A stretch of DNA of 64,000 nt from positions 124,001-188,000 of the forward strand of contig CM057145.1 of NCBI GenBank assembly GCA_029964075.1, in the 5' to 3' direction. Shown here piece after piece: positions 20,841-29,653 of this stretch. The notes beneath the pieces were generated by a model that was not told the origin of the DNA, did no database searches, and was given only the letters and a program-made list of their open reading frames with translations. The DNA comes from Patiria pectinifera. Its lineage: Eukaryota; Echinodermata; Asteroidea; Valvatida; Asterinidae. A program made the position numbers and the translations under genes. How positions within the stretch are numbered: the stretch's first letter is position 1; the number at the start of each line of letters is the position of its first letter.

Positions 20841-20944
20841 CTGCCAACACAACACATAGGTTACACATCAACATCTTATTTTCTGGATTTACTTGCTATT
20901 TTTCTGCCCCTGGATTGGTAAATAGGTGCCCCCTGTTCCTTCAG

Positions 20945-23900
20945 CTACAGATATCGCTGCGGCTTTTTGCGCTGTCTTTTTGGATTTCGCCTCAACGCCT
21001 GTGATGCAGCTGCTTGCGCCGGCGGAACTACCCCATGCGAGCCCTGCTCCGTAGTCGGCGCCCCGTCCGCACAACTAGGGATTTCTGTATTTCCACTGGC
21101 CTCCTCCACAGGTGCAACTGGTACTTCCACTTCGGTTGACACCGTCGAGCCATCATTATCTCGCTCATCAACCAACTCTTCAGCCGCGCCTAGCTGTGGT
21201 CCCTCCGGTGGAGCTCCCTCCACTTGTCCCGTCCGTGTTGGACTATGTGTCACAGGTGCCTCCTTAGCATTCCAAATCTCTGGCGTCTCACCTAAGTAGG
21301 GTTTAAGCCGATCAAAATGCACGACTTTCTTCTTGCCCCTCGGCTTCCGCTGTATCCGATAGGTGACATCTGACAACTTGTCAACAATCATGTATGGTCC
21401 CTCCCAGCGCCTTTGCAGCTTCGGCGATAAGCCCTTCTTCTTACTGGGATTATGGAGCCATACTAATTGTCTTGCGTCCAGCATTGTTGTCATCGTCTTC
21501 TTATCGTAGGTCCTCTTTTGTCTCCTTGCACTTGCTTTCAGGTGCTCTCTCGCCCGCTCATGGGCCGACCGCATTGCTCCCCTCAGGCGAAGAGCGTAGT
21601 CTTCAGTTTTACTCACTTCACTGTCCTCAGTACCCACTCGAATTGTGAGGTCTAGTGGCAGGAACACTTCTCTGCCCAACATAAGCATATTAGGCGTCTC
21701 TGCGGTCGATTCTTGCGGTGTTGCTCTGTAGGCGAACGTGGCGAAAGCTAACTTCTCGTCCCAGTCTCGCTGCCGCTTGTGGGGGTCAATCATCACGGAA
21801 ACCATTCCTATTAAGGTCCGGTTAAATCTTTCTATCATCCCGTCAGACTTCGGGTTATACGGAGTTGTGCGTGTCTTTCGGATCCCCAGGATGTTACAAA
21901 CCTCGGCAAAGATTCGGGACTCGAAATTGCGCCCTTGATCCGAATGCAATTCAACAGGAACACCGAACTTGCAGACGAACTCCGAGACAAATGTCCTAGC
22001 AACCGTCTCTGCTTTGTCGTCGGGGATTGGGTACGCCTCGACCCACTTGCTGAAATATTCTCCTACGACTAGCACATACTTGTTTCCTTGGTTTGTCTCT
22101 GGGAGGGGGCCTAGTATATCCAATGCTACTCGCTGCATAGGCGAACCAACAGAATACTGCTGAAGTGGAGCTCTCCGCGCCTTGGCAGGTGACTTCTTGG
22201 AGGCGCATACATCACACTGCCTAACGTACGACCTCACGTCTGCGCCCATCCCATACCAATGGAACCTGTGACGAACCTTCGCCAATGTTTTCGTCTGGCC
22301 TAGATGTCCTCCTGTAGGCCCCCCGTGCAGTTCCTCTACAACCTCCTTCCGATGCAGTTGGGGCACGAGAATCTGGTACTGCACCTGTCGGCCATCATCC
22401 GACTCCCATCTTTTGCAAAGAAGTTCCTCCTTTATCTGCAGCTGGTCCCACAGTAACCAGTACTTCCTCACCGCAGGTGCAGTGGTTGTCATTGCAGACC
22501 ACTCTGGTCTTGGGTTTCCGCCTGTCTTCGCTGTGATAATCCAACTCATAGTTGAATCGGCCTCCTGCGCCTTTCTCCACGAATTGCGTGCATCTTCCGT
22601 ACCTAGTGCAACAATTCTCACAGTAGGCGATTCACTGCTCTCTGCCTCTGTCCTTTCACCGACACTCTGGTCGCCTGTGGAGGTGGTTTGCATCACTTCG
22701 TCTCCCTCTCGTCCACACTGTGGGCAAGGCCTCCTACTCAATCCGTCGGCATTTTGATGAGACCTCCCCGGTCTGTGAACAATGGTCAAGTCGTATTCGC
22801 TGATCACCTGTAGCCACCGAGAAAGCTGGCCCTGTGGGTCTTTGAAATTCATTAGCCAGCGGAGCGCCCCGTGGTCACTGCGAACGATGAACCGACGCCC
22901 ATACAGGTACTGGCGAAACTTCTTCAGGAACACCACAATCGCCAACAGCTCTCTCCTAGTAACGCAGTAATTGCGTTCCGGTTTGCTGAGTACTCTACTG
23001 CCATACGCAATCACTCGCTCCTGTCCATCAATCACCTGGGAGAGTACTGCACCTACTCCAATGTCACTAGCGTCCGTGTCCAATAGATACTCGGCATTTG
23101 GCTCTGGTAAAGCCAAAATGGGCGCCTCCTGTAACCTTTGCTTCAACTCTTGGAAGGCGACTTCACAGTCCTCACCCCACTCAAACTTTTGCCCCTTCTC
23201 GGTTAGGCGGTGCAGTGGCCGTGCGACATCGGAGAATGATCTGACAAACCGCCTATAATAGCCAGCCAGCCCGAGGAAGCTCTGGACCTCAGTGACGTTC
23301 TTCGGCGTAGGCCACTCCCGCACGGCTTGAACTTTCTCCGGGTCGGTCGCGATGCCATCACCCGACACCACATGCCCAAGATATAGCACGCTCCTCCTGA
23401 ATAGGTTACACTTTTTCGGCTTCAACTTCAAACCCGCCTGTCGTAGGCGCTGTAGGACGACTTCCAAGCGCTGAAGTTCTTCCTGGACTGTTTGCGCAAA
23501 GACGATAACATCGTCTAGGTATACCAGAACTGTCTCCCATTGTAGGCCCGCCAGAACACGCTCCATCAGTCGCTCAAATGTCGAAGGCGCATTGCATAAA
23601 CCGAATGGCATTACACGCCAGCAATACAGACCACTCCGTACCACAAAAGCGGACTTCTGTTGAGCTTCGCAGTCCAGCTCCACCTGCCAGTACCCTGACG
23701 ATAGATCCAAAGTTGAAAACCATTTCGAGCCTGTCAAGGTGTCCAACGAGTCATCAATCCTGGGGATCGGATATGCGTCCTTCAACGTCAGGGCATTGAG
23801 GCGACGGTAGTCAACACAAAATCTTTTCGACCCATCCTTTTTCTTCACTAGCACTACGTTGGCCGCCCATGGGCTGTCGGACGGCTCAATCCTGCCATCC

Positions 23901-24874
23901 CTCAGAAGGTTTTTCACTTGCTGACTTATCTCTTCTTGTTCGCTCTGAGGAAACCGTCTGGGTCTCTCCTTGATAGGTCTTGCATCCCCAGTTTTTATAC
24001 TGTGTTTCACCCAACCAGTACGCCCGATGTCACTGTCACTCTGGGAAAAGACATCGCTGTAGTCGCTCAGTAACCTTGCTATTTGGTCATGGTGCTCGGG
24101 TGAAACCTCTTCCTTGCTCCGCCTGTACAGGTCAGCAAGGTGTTCCGGAACTTCCACCCGCCGCGGTGTTGATGAAGATGGCTGCTGGACTTGTTCAACA
24201 TCGCCGTCATCTATGCTTGTCACTTTTCCGGCCATGGTTCCCTCACGAACAACACACGTTCGCTTCCCTGGATTAAAAACCCTGATTGGTAGAACACCGT
24301 CATCGACCTTAACAAGAGTACGGGCTACCACAACACCTTTATTCGCCACCTCACTCCTGTCAACGGGTTCTATGATTCCAAACCCCTTCATAGGCGTACC
24401 TCGCATCACGTGTCCCGGCACCAGCGCCTCGTGACCTGGTGGAATTCTGGTTGTGCGGTCTACAACAACCCTGGCACAGAATGCTTCGCCTCTCGTGTCC
24501 GTACAACGCACTCTCTCCCCATTAATCACCAGCTCCATCGCCTGGAAGTTCAGGTTTCCGCCAGTCGGAAGTAAGAAGTCCATTCCCAGGATCCCTTCCA
24601 AGGTGTCAAGCTTACCAAATGTGGCTACTACTGGATAGGTAGTTTTACCCACGCGTAATTCGACCCACGATCTACCAATGCTCTCCAGTGGAGTCCCGTC
24701 TGCACTCTTAACCTTCGGTCCCGTATTGCTCAAAGGTGGTCTATCCTCAGGCGCCATCTTGTAAAACAAAGTGGACGAGAGAAACGTACTTGTAGCCCCC
24801 GTATCCACCAACAAACTCGCTTTATAGCCTCTGACAGTCACCGGAACAAACAATCCACTCTGGGCTTGAATCAT
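20945..24874 (-). CDS. pol: Gypsy 1 pol polyprotein (PR-RT-RH-IN)
   Basis: A 1,309-codon uninterrupted frame. The protease motif LLVDTGATS is at about residues 22-29. Reverse transcriptase spans about 300-500 with VDYRRLN, MPFGLCNAPSTF and the catalytic VYLDDV (YLDD at about 452-455). RNase H follows, with LDTDASDIG and SDHGALRWL. The integrase has an HHCC zinc finger (GGHLGQ to CDVC), a DDE core (ALDILGPL, HSDQGRNFE, MIERFNRTL) and a C-terminal GPYMIVDKLSDVTYRIQ module of the GPY/F type. The order RT before IN is that of Ty3/gypsy. Pol lies in the -1 frame relative to the second gag frame, and that pol frame is open upstream of this ATG across the gag stop, so frameshifting is likely. Confidence 0.95.
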   Translation of the reverse strand: MIQAQSGLFVPVTVRGYKASLLVDTGATSTFLSSTLFYKMAPEDRPPLSNTGPKVKSADGTPLESIGRSWVELRVGKTTYPVVATFGKLDTLEGILGMDFLLPTGGNLNFQAMELVINGERVRCTDTRGEAFCARVVVDRTTRIPPGHEALVPGHVMRGTPMKGFGIIEPVDRSEVANKGVVVARTLVKVDDGVLPIRVFNPGKRTCVVREGTMAGKVTSIDDGDVEQVQQPSSSTPRRVEVPEHLADLYRRSKEEVSPEHHDQIARLLSDYSDVFSQSDSDIGRTGWVKHSIKTGDARPIKERPRRFPQSEQEEISQQVKNLLRDGRIEPSDSPWAANVVLVKKKDGSKRFCVDYRRLNALTLKDAYPIPRIDDSLDTLTGSKWFSTLDLSSGYWQVELDCEAQQKSAFVVRSGLYCWRVMPFGLCNAPSTFERLMERVLAGLQWETVLVYLDDVIVFAQTVQEELQRLEVVLQRLRQAGLKLKPKKCNLFRRSVLYLGHVVSGDGIATDPEKVQAVREWPTPKNVTEVQSFLGLAGYYRRFVRSFSDVARPLHRLTEKGQKFEWGEDCEVAFQELKQRLQEAPILALPEPNAEYLLDTDASDIGVGAVLSQVIDGQERVIAYGSRVLSKPERNYCVTRRELLAIVVFLKKFRQYLYGRRFIVRSDHGALRWLMNFKDPQGQLSRWLQVISEYDLTIVHRPGRSHQNADGLSRRPCPQCGREGDEVMQTTSTGDQSVGERTEAESSESPTVRIVALGTEDARNSWRKAQEADSTMSWIITAKTGGNPRPEWSAMTTTAPAVRKYWLLWDQLQIKEELLCKRWESDDGRQVQYQILVPQLHRKEVVEELHGGPTGGHLGQTKTLAKVRHRFHWYGMGADVRSYVRQCDVCASKKSPAKARRAPLQQYSVGSPMQRVALDILGPLPETNQGNKYVLVVGEYFSKWVEAYPIPDDKAETVARTFVSEFVCKFGVPVELHSDQGRNFESRIFAEVCNILGIRKTRTTPYNPKSDGMIERFNRTLIGMVSVMIDPHKRQRDWDEKLAFATFAYRATPQESTAETPNMLMLGREVFLPLDLTIRVGTEDSEVSKTEDYALRLRGAMRSAHERAREHLKASARRQKRTYDKKTMTTMLDARQLVWLHNPSKKKGLSPKLQRRWEGPYMIVDKLSDVTYRIQRKPRGKKKVVHFDRLKPYLGETPEIWNAKEAPVTHSPTRTGQVEGAPPEGPQLGAAEELVDERDNDGSTVSTEVEVPVAPVEEASGNTEIPSCADGAPTTEQGSHGVVPPAQAAASQALRRNPKRQRKKPQRYL

Positions 24875-24909
24875 CCGACTCCCCCCAAAACTTTTCTCCT
24901 CCCCGCGCT

Positions 24910-25920
24910 CTAGTGCTTGGGGTTCTCCACCATCTTCCCCTCTCGGCCCTGGTGGTTGTCCCCCAGCTCGCCCCCGGGCCGCGGGGTAAGCTGCGACTCG
25001 TTTCCCGACTTCTTAGTCTTGTCTCCATACGGGCGCCTACAGTTTCTGGCGAAGTGTCCTGGTTCTCGGCACCTAAAGCAGATGTCGCCTGGTGCAGGTT
25101 CTCGCCTTGCTCGTTGGTAAGTATCACGTCCATTCTCCGGCCGCTCTTGCTTCGTAGGCCCATTTCCGCCCCTCGCTATCTGCTCCATCAGCGCCTTCAT
25201 CTCCTTCCGGCTTTCTGAAATAGCCTCTTCCATGCTCTTCTGCTTCTCGAAGATATCTGCTTGAAACTTCTGCCACAAAGGCTCACACTCGTCACCAAGC
25301 ACTCTCGCGTACTTTGGCTTAATCCGTCCCGCCCTCTGCTCTTCCACCTTGAGAAATCCTTCGGTGGCAATTGCTGCTCGAATTGCTTTTTCCAAGGTCC
25401 TTGGCCTTGCGCGAAAGATCCCCTCGCGGGTCGCTTGATCCTCTACGGCGTCAGAGAAATGTCCCCTCGCCAATCTGTCTCTTCCTTCGTCTGTCAGCTC
25501 AGGGTAAGCTAGTCCCGACAGTTCTCGAATCGCCTGCCCTAGCTCCTGAAGCGTCTCTTTTGCACCTTGCCGCCTGTGGCGCAACTCCACCAGGTGGTTC
25601 TCCGCCAGCTGGCCTGGCCCAAAACGCTCCTCCAGAAGGCGCACGAGTTGACTGTAACTCACATCTTTCCCTCCAGCCTGTTGACTCCCTAGCACCTTGA
25701 CTGCAATCCCTTGCAAACTTGCTGCCAGAAAAATCTTCGCCTGTCCGTCTGACCAATCGTTCGCCAGTCTACACGCCTCGAAGTGTTGGAGGAAATCACG
25801 CCATGGAGTTTTCCCGTTAAACCGGTCCGGTGTGATGTTCGGCCGCTTCGTCTTCACCTCCTGGCGCAGCCTTGCCTTCCCCCAACTCTTCTTTGGCACC
25901 TTCCACTGGTTGATCCACAC
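24910..25920 (-). CDS. gag: Gypsy 1 gag, capsid and nucleocapsid part
   Basis: Encodes capsid-like helices (WRDFLQHFEACRLANDW, AKIFLAASLQG, LVRLLEERFG) and ends with a CCHC zinc knuckle CFRCREPGHFARNC followed by a basic tail. It packages the element RNA into particles. The frame differs by one base from that of the upstream gag N-terminal region, with which it overlaps at 25817-25920. No natural start codon is evident for this half. Confidence 0.85.
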   Translation of the reverse strand: MWINQWKVPKKSWGKARLRQEVKTKRPNITPDRFNGKTPWRDFLQHFEACRLANDWSDGQAKIFLAASLQGIAVKVLGSQQAGGKDVSYSQLVRLLEERFGPGQLAENHLVELRHRRQGAKETLQELGQAIRELSGLAYPELTDEGRDRLARGHFSDAVEDQATREGIFRARPRTLEKAIRAAIATEGFLKVEEQRAGRIKPKYARVLGDECEPLWQKFQADIFEKQKSMEEAISESRKEMKALMEQIARGGNGPTKQERPENGRDTYQRARREPAPGDICFRCREPGHFARNCRRPYGDKTKKSGNESQLTPRPGGELGDNHQGREGKMVENPKH

Positions 25921-26374
25921 TCACTGATGACGGTGTGCATGTCTTTTTCTCCTTAACCGTAGCCGGCGTGCAGTCGCTGGACTCGGCGCTAAGTGTACCC
26001 TCAATTGTTGATCTCGTTGTCACCGGAGAGTTTGCTGGTGCAACAGGTGTTCTGCTTAATTTAGTCCGAGGCTTGGGTGTAGGTTTCGGAGTGAATGGAT
26101 TGAACGGCGAATGTTCCTCTCGTCCGCTGAAATGTGTAAACATCGAAGTGTTCGGCGTATCCTGAAATTCTGGTACTGTCCAGTTCTGCCACCTATGTTC
26201 CTCAGTTCCCGCAACTCTCAGCTCACGCACCTCCGCCTGTAGCTGCAATACCAAATCTGCCAACCGACTTGTTTCCTCCCTGTAGATCTGAAGTTCCGTG
26301 GATTCTCCATCGGCACCTACCACCACGTCATCCATCGGCAGCAGTCCCCTTCCTTCCATCGAGTGCTGATCCAT
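25817..26374 (-). CDS. gag: Gypsy 1 gag, N-terminal part
   Basis: Starts MDQHSMEGRGLLPMDD shortly after the primer-binding site. It includes a Leu-rich heptad segment (EETSRLADLVLQLQAEV) that should form a coiled coil, then a Pro/Ser/Thr-rich linker. The frame runs out at 25817, but similarity to gag continues in the next frame, with the change somewhere near a G5 run at about 25870. This may be a single-base indel or a programmed frameshift. Confidence 0.75.
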   Translation of the reverse strand: MDQHSMEGRGLLPMDDVVVGADGESTELQIYREETSRLADLVLQLQAEVRELRVAGTEEHRWQNWTVPEFQDTPNTSMFTHFSGREEHSPFNPFTPKPTPKPRTKLSRTPVAPANSPVTTRSTIEGTLSAESSDCTPATVKEKKTCTPSSVSVDQPVEGAKEELGEGKAAPGGEDEAAEHHTGPV

Positions 26375-26407
26375 GGCTAAATACTAGTTGTTCTACCTAC
26401 GACGCCT

Positions 26408-26425
26408 ATCCCACTTCTGACACCA
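26408..26425 (-). promoter_or_regulatory. Gypsy 1 primer-binding site (tRNA-Leu type)
   Basis: The sense strand reads TGGTGTCAGAAGTGGGAT two bases after the 5' LTR. It is complementary to the 3' end of a tRNA-Leu including CCA, from my knowledge of that tRNA's sequence. The same 18 bases occur in gypsy 2 at 51500-51517. Confidence 0.85.
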
Positions 26426-26427
26426 TT

Positions 26428-27271
26428 TGTAGCGGTCGCGCCGACAGCAACCCCGAGTCGTCCTCGGCCGACGTCAGCGAGCGGTCAATTCTGAGAAGGC
26501 CAAGGGAGCAGGCCCGTTTTGGGGCAGTCTACCGCCAGGCGCAGCAGGGGAACAACTTTATTCGCGGCCGGGTCTTACGCCAGCAGCACTCACGCCAGCA
26601 CACACGGGAACAGGGCAGGGGAAGGAAAACGGGGCACCTCTAAATCAAACACGGGACTCTTCTCTTTAGGTGAACATTCCTTTATTATAATCTACTCAGG
26701 CAGACTGCAAATCATCTATAGACCTTGACAGGTGTTGGTCACCTTCCCAGGTGTCTCCCCTTAACAGGTGCGGGTTTCCTAAACAGGTGCGAGTTTCCTA
26801 AACTGGTGCGAGTTTCCTAAACAGGTGCGAGTTCCCTTTACAGGTTATAAATCTTCCACACTAAGTTAACGTCCACTCACCACTACGGCCTCGCTACTTA
26901 TTCCCGTGGACGGAGTTCCTCCCCTCTTCAACTGACCGAACAAGCCCCCGCTAAACTTATCCCAGTAAGAGCCTCACTTACGGACACAGCTGCCTACTAC
27001 CACTAATCTGCACGGGCGAGGGACTGAATAAACACGCTCAGCAACTGCGACGCACTGCTGGTCACCCGTGTCTCACTACTCTGGTACGGGACTGGAACGG
27101 AACTGCAACGGAACTCCCCCGCTGAACACGCGCTCGCGCTTTTATACCCACGCGGCAAATAGACTGGCGCCGCAGCGCATTACGCGCATCAGCCCTGGCT
27201 GACGTCTAGGTCATTATCTACTTTAGAGCTACGATAGCCCCTGGCTACCACCAAACTGCTATTGCGCCACA
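26428..27271 (-). repeat. Gypsy 1 5' LTR
   Basis: I found no difference from the 18240-19083 LTR when reading the two side by side. As the sense-upstream copy it supplies the promoter and transcription start. Confidence 0.95.
27139..27148 (-). promoter_or_regulatory. TATA box in gypsy 1 5' LTR
   Basis: GGTATAAAAG on the minus strand, about 125 bp into the LTR, is a canonical TATA element and would place the RNA start near 27110-27120. Confidence 0.75.
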
Positions 27272-27366
27272 CTATTCTTTGGTTATGCTCTACTAAAATA
27301 AAGTAACTTTGGATGAAAAGGCACCTTATAAATACTGAATATTCACAAAAACATAAATCATCTCAC

Positions 27367-27684
27367 CATCTTTGGGTAGAATGATGGTCTGTATCCTAGT
27401 GGTCAAGCTATTTCTGGTCGCCTCTGCGTAGAAGACACCCGTCCTATCAAGTCCTCCCGCCTCTGGTAAGCTAAGCAATCTAACTGTACATCCCAAGGAT
27501 GAATCTACAATCTCGCCTGAGCCTGAAGGAAGGCCAGATGCTCCTCCTGTTGAGACTTGGCGACCGAATGAGACATGAGATGGAATCTCCTCAGGACCTC
27601 GGTACACTGCAATGACGGAATCGTTGTCTCCAGTTGGGCCAAGTAGAGAGGGGTTGACAACCAAAGTGAAATCTACACCGTCAA
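27367..27684 (-). CDS. RPTP Ig-like domain (first)
   Basis: Encodes VDGVDFTLVVNPSLLGPTGD to QTIILPKDG. It resembles the N-terminal Ig-like module of Tie-type ectodomains, with an SLGCTVRL strand and a TGVFYAEAT strand. Acceptor TTACAG and donor G|GTGAGA match the phase of the next exon. Confidence 0.7.
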
Positions 27685-27739
27685 CTGTAAAAGAAAACAT
27701 TGAAACTCGTCTTCTGAGCTTCATGATTAAGTGTTTCTA

Positions 27740-28972
27740 TAATCTCTTGGACGACCTTATTTGATATTTGAAGGTTTGCATGGTGAAGGTAGCAATAGGA
27801 TAAGATTTACGGTAGCACAACGCAACAAATCTCTTTTTATGAGTTGTGTTGAGGTTCTGAAAAGAACCGGGGGAAACTCAACGTTAGTATTCTCTGGTCG
27901 TCGTCAGGTTAGGTCGTATACAAGCGTCATGATCACTCCATCAAGCGCTCGAAATACATCAATAACCTAGCCATCCTGAAAAAAAATGATTAGTGTTGAA
28001 TGATAACAGGTTTAATTTTCAACACCCTGGATTTGATGTAACCAAAAATAAAAATTATATGGGATATGTCCCTTCTCCAAAATAATGGACCGTTCTGTAA
28101 TTTGGCCATAGTGAGCCCCGCCCACTTTACATGTTCCACATAACATGCATCTCCCCAATGCAACATAACATGTTTAAACCACACTCGTCACGGCTGTAAT
28201 TTGGTCAAAACATCATTGGCACAGGGCTTAACGGAGCAGTGTATTGCACCTTGGTCATACAATTATATTTGGTACACTCTGAAACTGAGGAGTTTTAAGC
28301 TTATCCTGATTCTTGATTTTTTGGTGCGAAAAATAAGCTGCTCTTTCAACTTGAATGCAGCTCCGGGGCCTAACAAAATTTGACATGTGATTTAAAGCAG
28401 GCACGCATGCTCAGAACGAAATGCAACACACCATGAACGCATTACAATACACTAAACACATTATTGCAACATGTCTTCCTTTAACTTGCAATTTGTACAT
28501 TCATGTTTCGAGCTAGCATGGCAATTACCACTGAACATCACATCACACAAGATGAAATGCCTGAGTTTGTTTTTCCAATAGCTTGAAAACTGTGAATGGA
28601 ACATGGTAGTAGTATAACATTTATTTCAATGATATCATTTCGACAATTATGTGCAAACATGTATAAATTAGAAAAGTCACCAGTATAATATTTGATAGTT
28701 ATGTACACAGTGATTATAAAGTGTGAAATTAAATGACAGCATTTAGGTATAAGGTTAAGCAGAACGCTTTTTTGCCCTTACCTATGGACAAACATATACG
28801 ACCAAAGCACTGTAACAAGGGACAAACAAAACAATATGTGAGACAGACAGGACAAGGTTATACTTTACATGAAACTCAGGTTCTCAACACATTTGGACAT
28901 TCATCATAAACCAACCACTTTCTAATAAAAATAAATTGTCTAAGTGGGTTTTCTTTTTTCATATTAATTTAC
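27740..28972. other. RPTP intron, nothing else recognised
   Basis: AT-rich intronic sequence between the Ig and F-lectin exons. No open frame, transposon terminus or RNA gene could be supported. Confidence 0.5.
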
Positions 28973-29188
28973 CTTATTTCTTGAAATCACACGTAGCTAC
29001 TGTCACTTCGCACAGCCCGAGTCTCGCCATTCCAGGGATATCGACGCTAACATAACGGGCAAGTACGGGCGGATCGCAGATAAACTCCACAAAGTCGGAC
29101 GGAGCTTGGACTTGTCGACCACACACTACATTCTCGGTATAATTATCGCTTAGCCCAACACGTACAGCAGCATCCTGGATATTAAATC
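28973..29188 (-). CDS. RPTP F-type lectin exon, C-terminal part, ends in stop
   Basis: Encodes FNIQDAAVRVGLS, NVVCGRQ, FICDPPVLARYVSVDIPG and LGLCEVTV, which match the second half of the F-type (fucolectin/tachylectin-4) domain. An in-frame TAA (28974-28976) lies one base before a good donor, TAAG|GTAAAT. The exon phases fit the downstream Ig exon, so the stop looks like a nonsense change, although a secreted lectin isoform ending here is possible. Confidence 0.75.
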
Positions 29189-29569
29189 CTGGGTTGTGAA
29201 GTGATTGAAATTTGAAACGGGCGTTGTTCATCATTTTTTTTATTGTAATCTAATTATTTTGATATGACTTACAATTGGAATTTATTTAAAATCATTCTTG
29301 AATTAAATGACTGCAATCTATGTAATTGGTCTAACAAAAACAAACTCAAATAACATTTGAAAATAAAATAAAAAATCTTCCAAGTTTTAAGTACACAGCA
29401 ACGTTTTTGCTTATCACAGCGAGTATAATTGCATGTTATTTGCACCTAATAAAGCTTTGATGACAAAAGAAACTGACAAAATCTTGTTTGAATCTTTTCA
29501 TTATCTGATTGACTACAGATTCTTAAAATACATACAACAATTAAAATAAAGAAGTTGACATCATGTTAC

Positions 29570-29653
29570 CCTGATCATAGCTCCAAACTCTGATCTGTCC
29601 AAGACATTGACTTGACTCGAAATCCACCATCTACCATGGGTTCAATTCGAACC
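29570..29653 (-). CDS. RPTP F-type lectin exon, central part, with in-frame TAG
   Basis: In the phase required by its neighbours the 84-bp exon reads NPW, a TAG stop (29633-29635), then MVDFESSQCLGQIRVWSYDQ. F-type lectins normally have two tryptophans before VDL, so TAG most likely replaces a TGG codon. The acceptor TTTCAAG is good and the donor is CAGG|GTAACA. Exons for the N-terminal part of the lectin and the signal peptide were not found. Confidence 0.65.

Larger units (their letters stand above)
18240..27271 (-). mobile_element. Full-length Ty3/gypsy retrotransposon 1 (zinc-finger type)
   Basis: Two 844-bp LTRs (18240-19083 and 26428-27271) that look identical by eye bound a 7.3-kb interior with gag, pol and a third ORF, all on the minus strand. 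The ends are TG..CA and the exact 4-bp duplication CTAT flanks it (18236-18239 and 27272-27275). The primer-binding site matches the 3' end of tRNA-Leu. LTR identity implies a recent insertion. Pol is intact and uninterrupted, while gag is split between two frames. Confidence 0.95.
18097..27366 (-). other. RPTP intron enlarged by a gypsy insertion
   Basis: Without the retrotransposon and one CTAT copy the intron would be only about 230 bp. It joins an exon ending GATG|GTGAGA to one beginning after ATTTCAG. The element is in the same (minus) orientation as the gene, so its LTR polyadenylation signals could truncate the host transcript. Confidence 0.8.
12335..29653 (-). pseudogene. Receptor-type protein tyrosine phosphatase locus, decaying copy
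   Basis: Seventeen minus-strand exons with GT/AG borders can be chained. In order they give an F-type (fucose-binding) lectin domain, two Ig-like domains, four EGF-like exons resembling the Tie receptor EGF region, two fibronectin III domains, a transmembrane helix, a tyrosine-rich cytoplasmic linker and a protein tyrosine phosphatase domain that would remove phosphate from phosphotyrosine at the plasma membrane. From 29653 to 14551 every junction splits a codon; all fall after its first base except the transmembrane/stop-transfer junction, which falls after the second. This is strong evidence for one gene. The signature HCSNGIGRTG is intact and the WPD loop reads WTD. Breaks are TAG at 29633-29635, TAA at 28974-28976, a frameshift near 14232, and loss of about 110 residues from the phosphatase core. 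No first exon or signal peptide was found. It could be a pseudogene, a mutant allele, or an assembly-damaged copy. Confidence 0.7.

Noticed and set aside
24822-25163. Third open frame overlapping the gag/pol junction of gypsy 1
   Set aside because: It has no recognisable motif and lies in the frame used by neither gag nor pol. GC-rich coding sequence often leaves such shadows.
29611-29632. Alternative reading: splice acceptor right after TAG at 29633-29635, making the lectin exon start with ATGG
   Set aside because: The resulting phase 0 start does not match the phase-1 pattern of this part of the gene, and the upstream acceptor TTTCAAG has a better pyrimidine tract.
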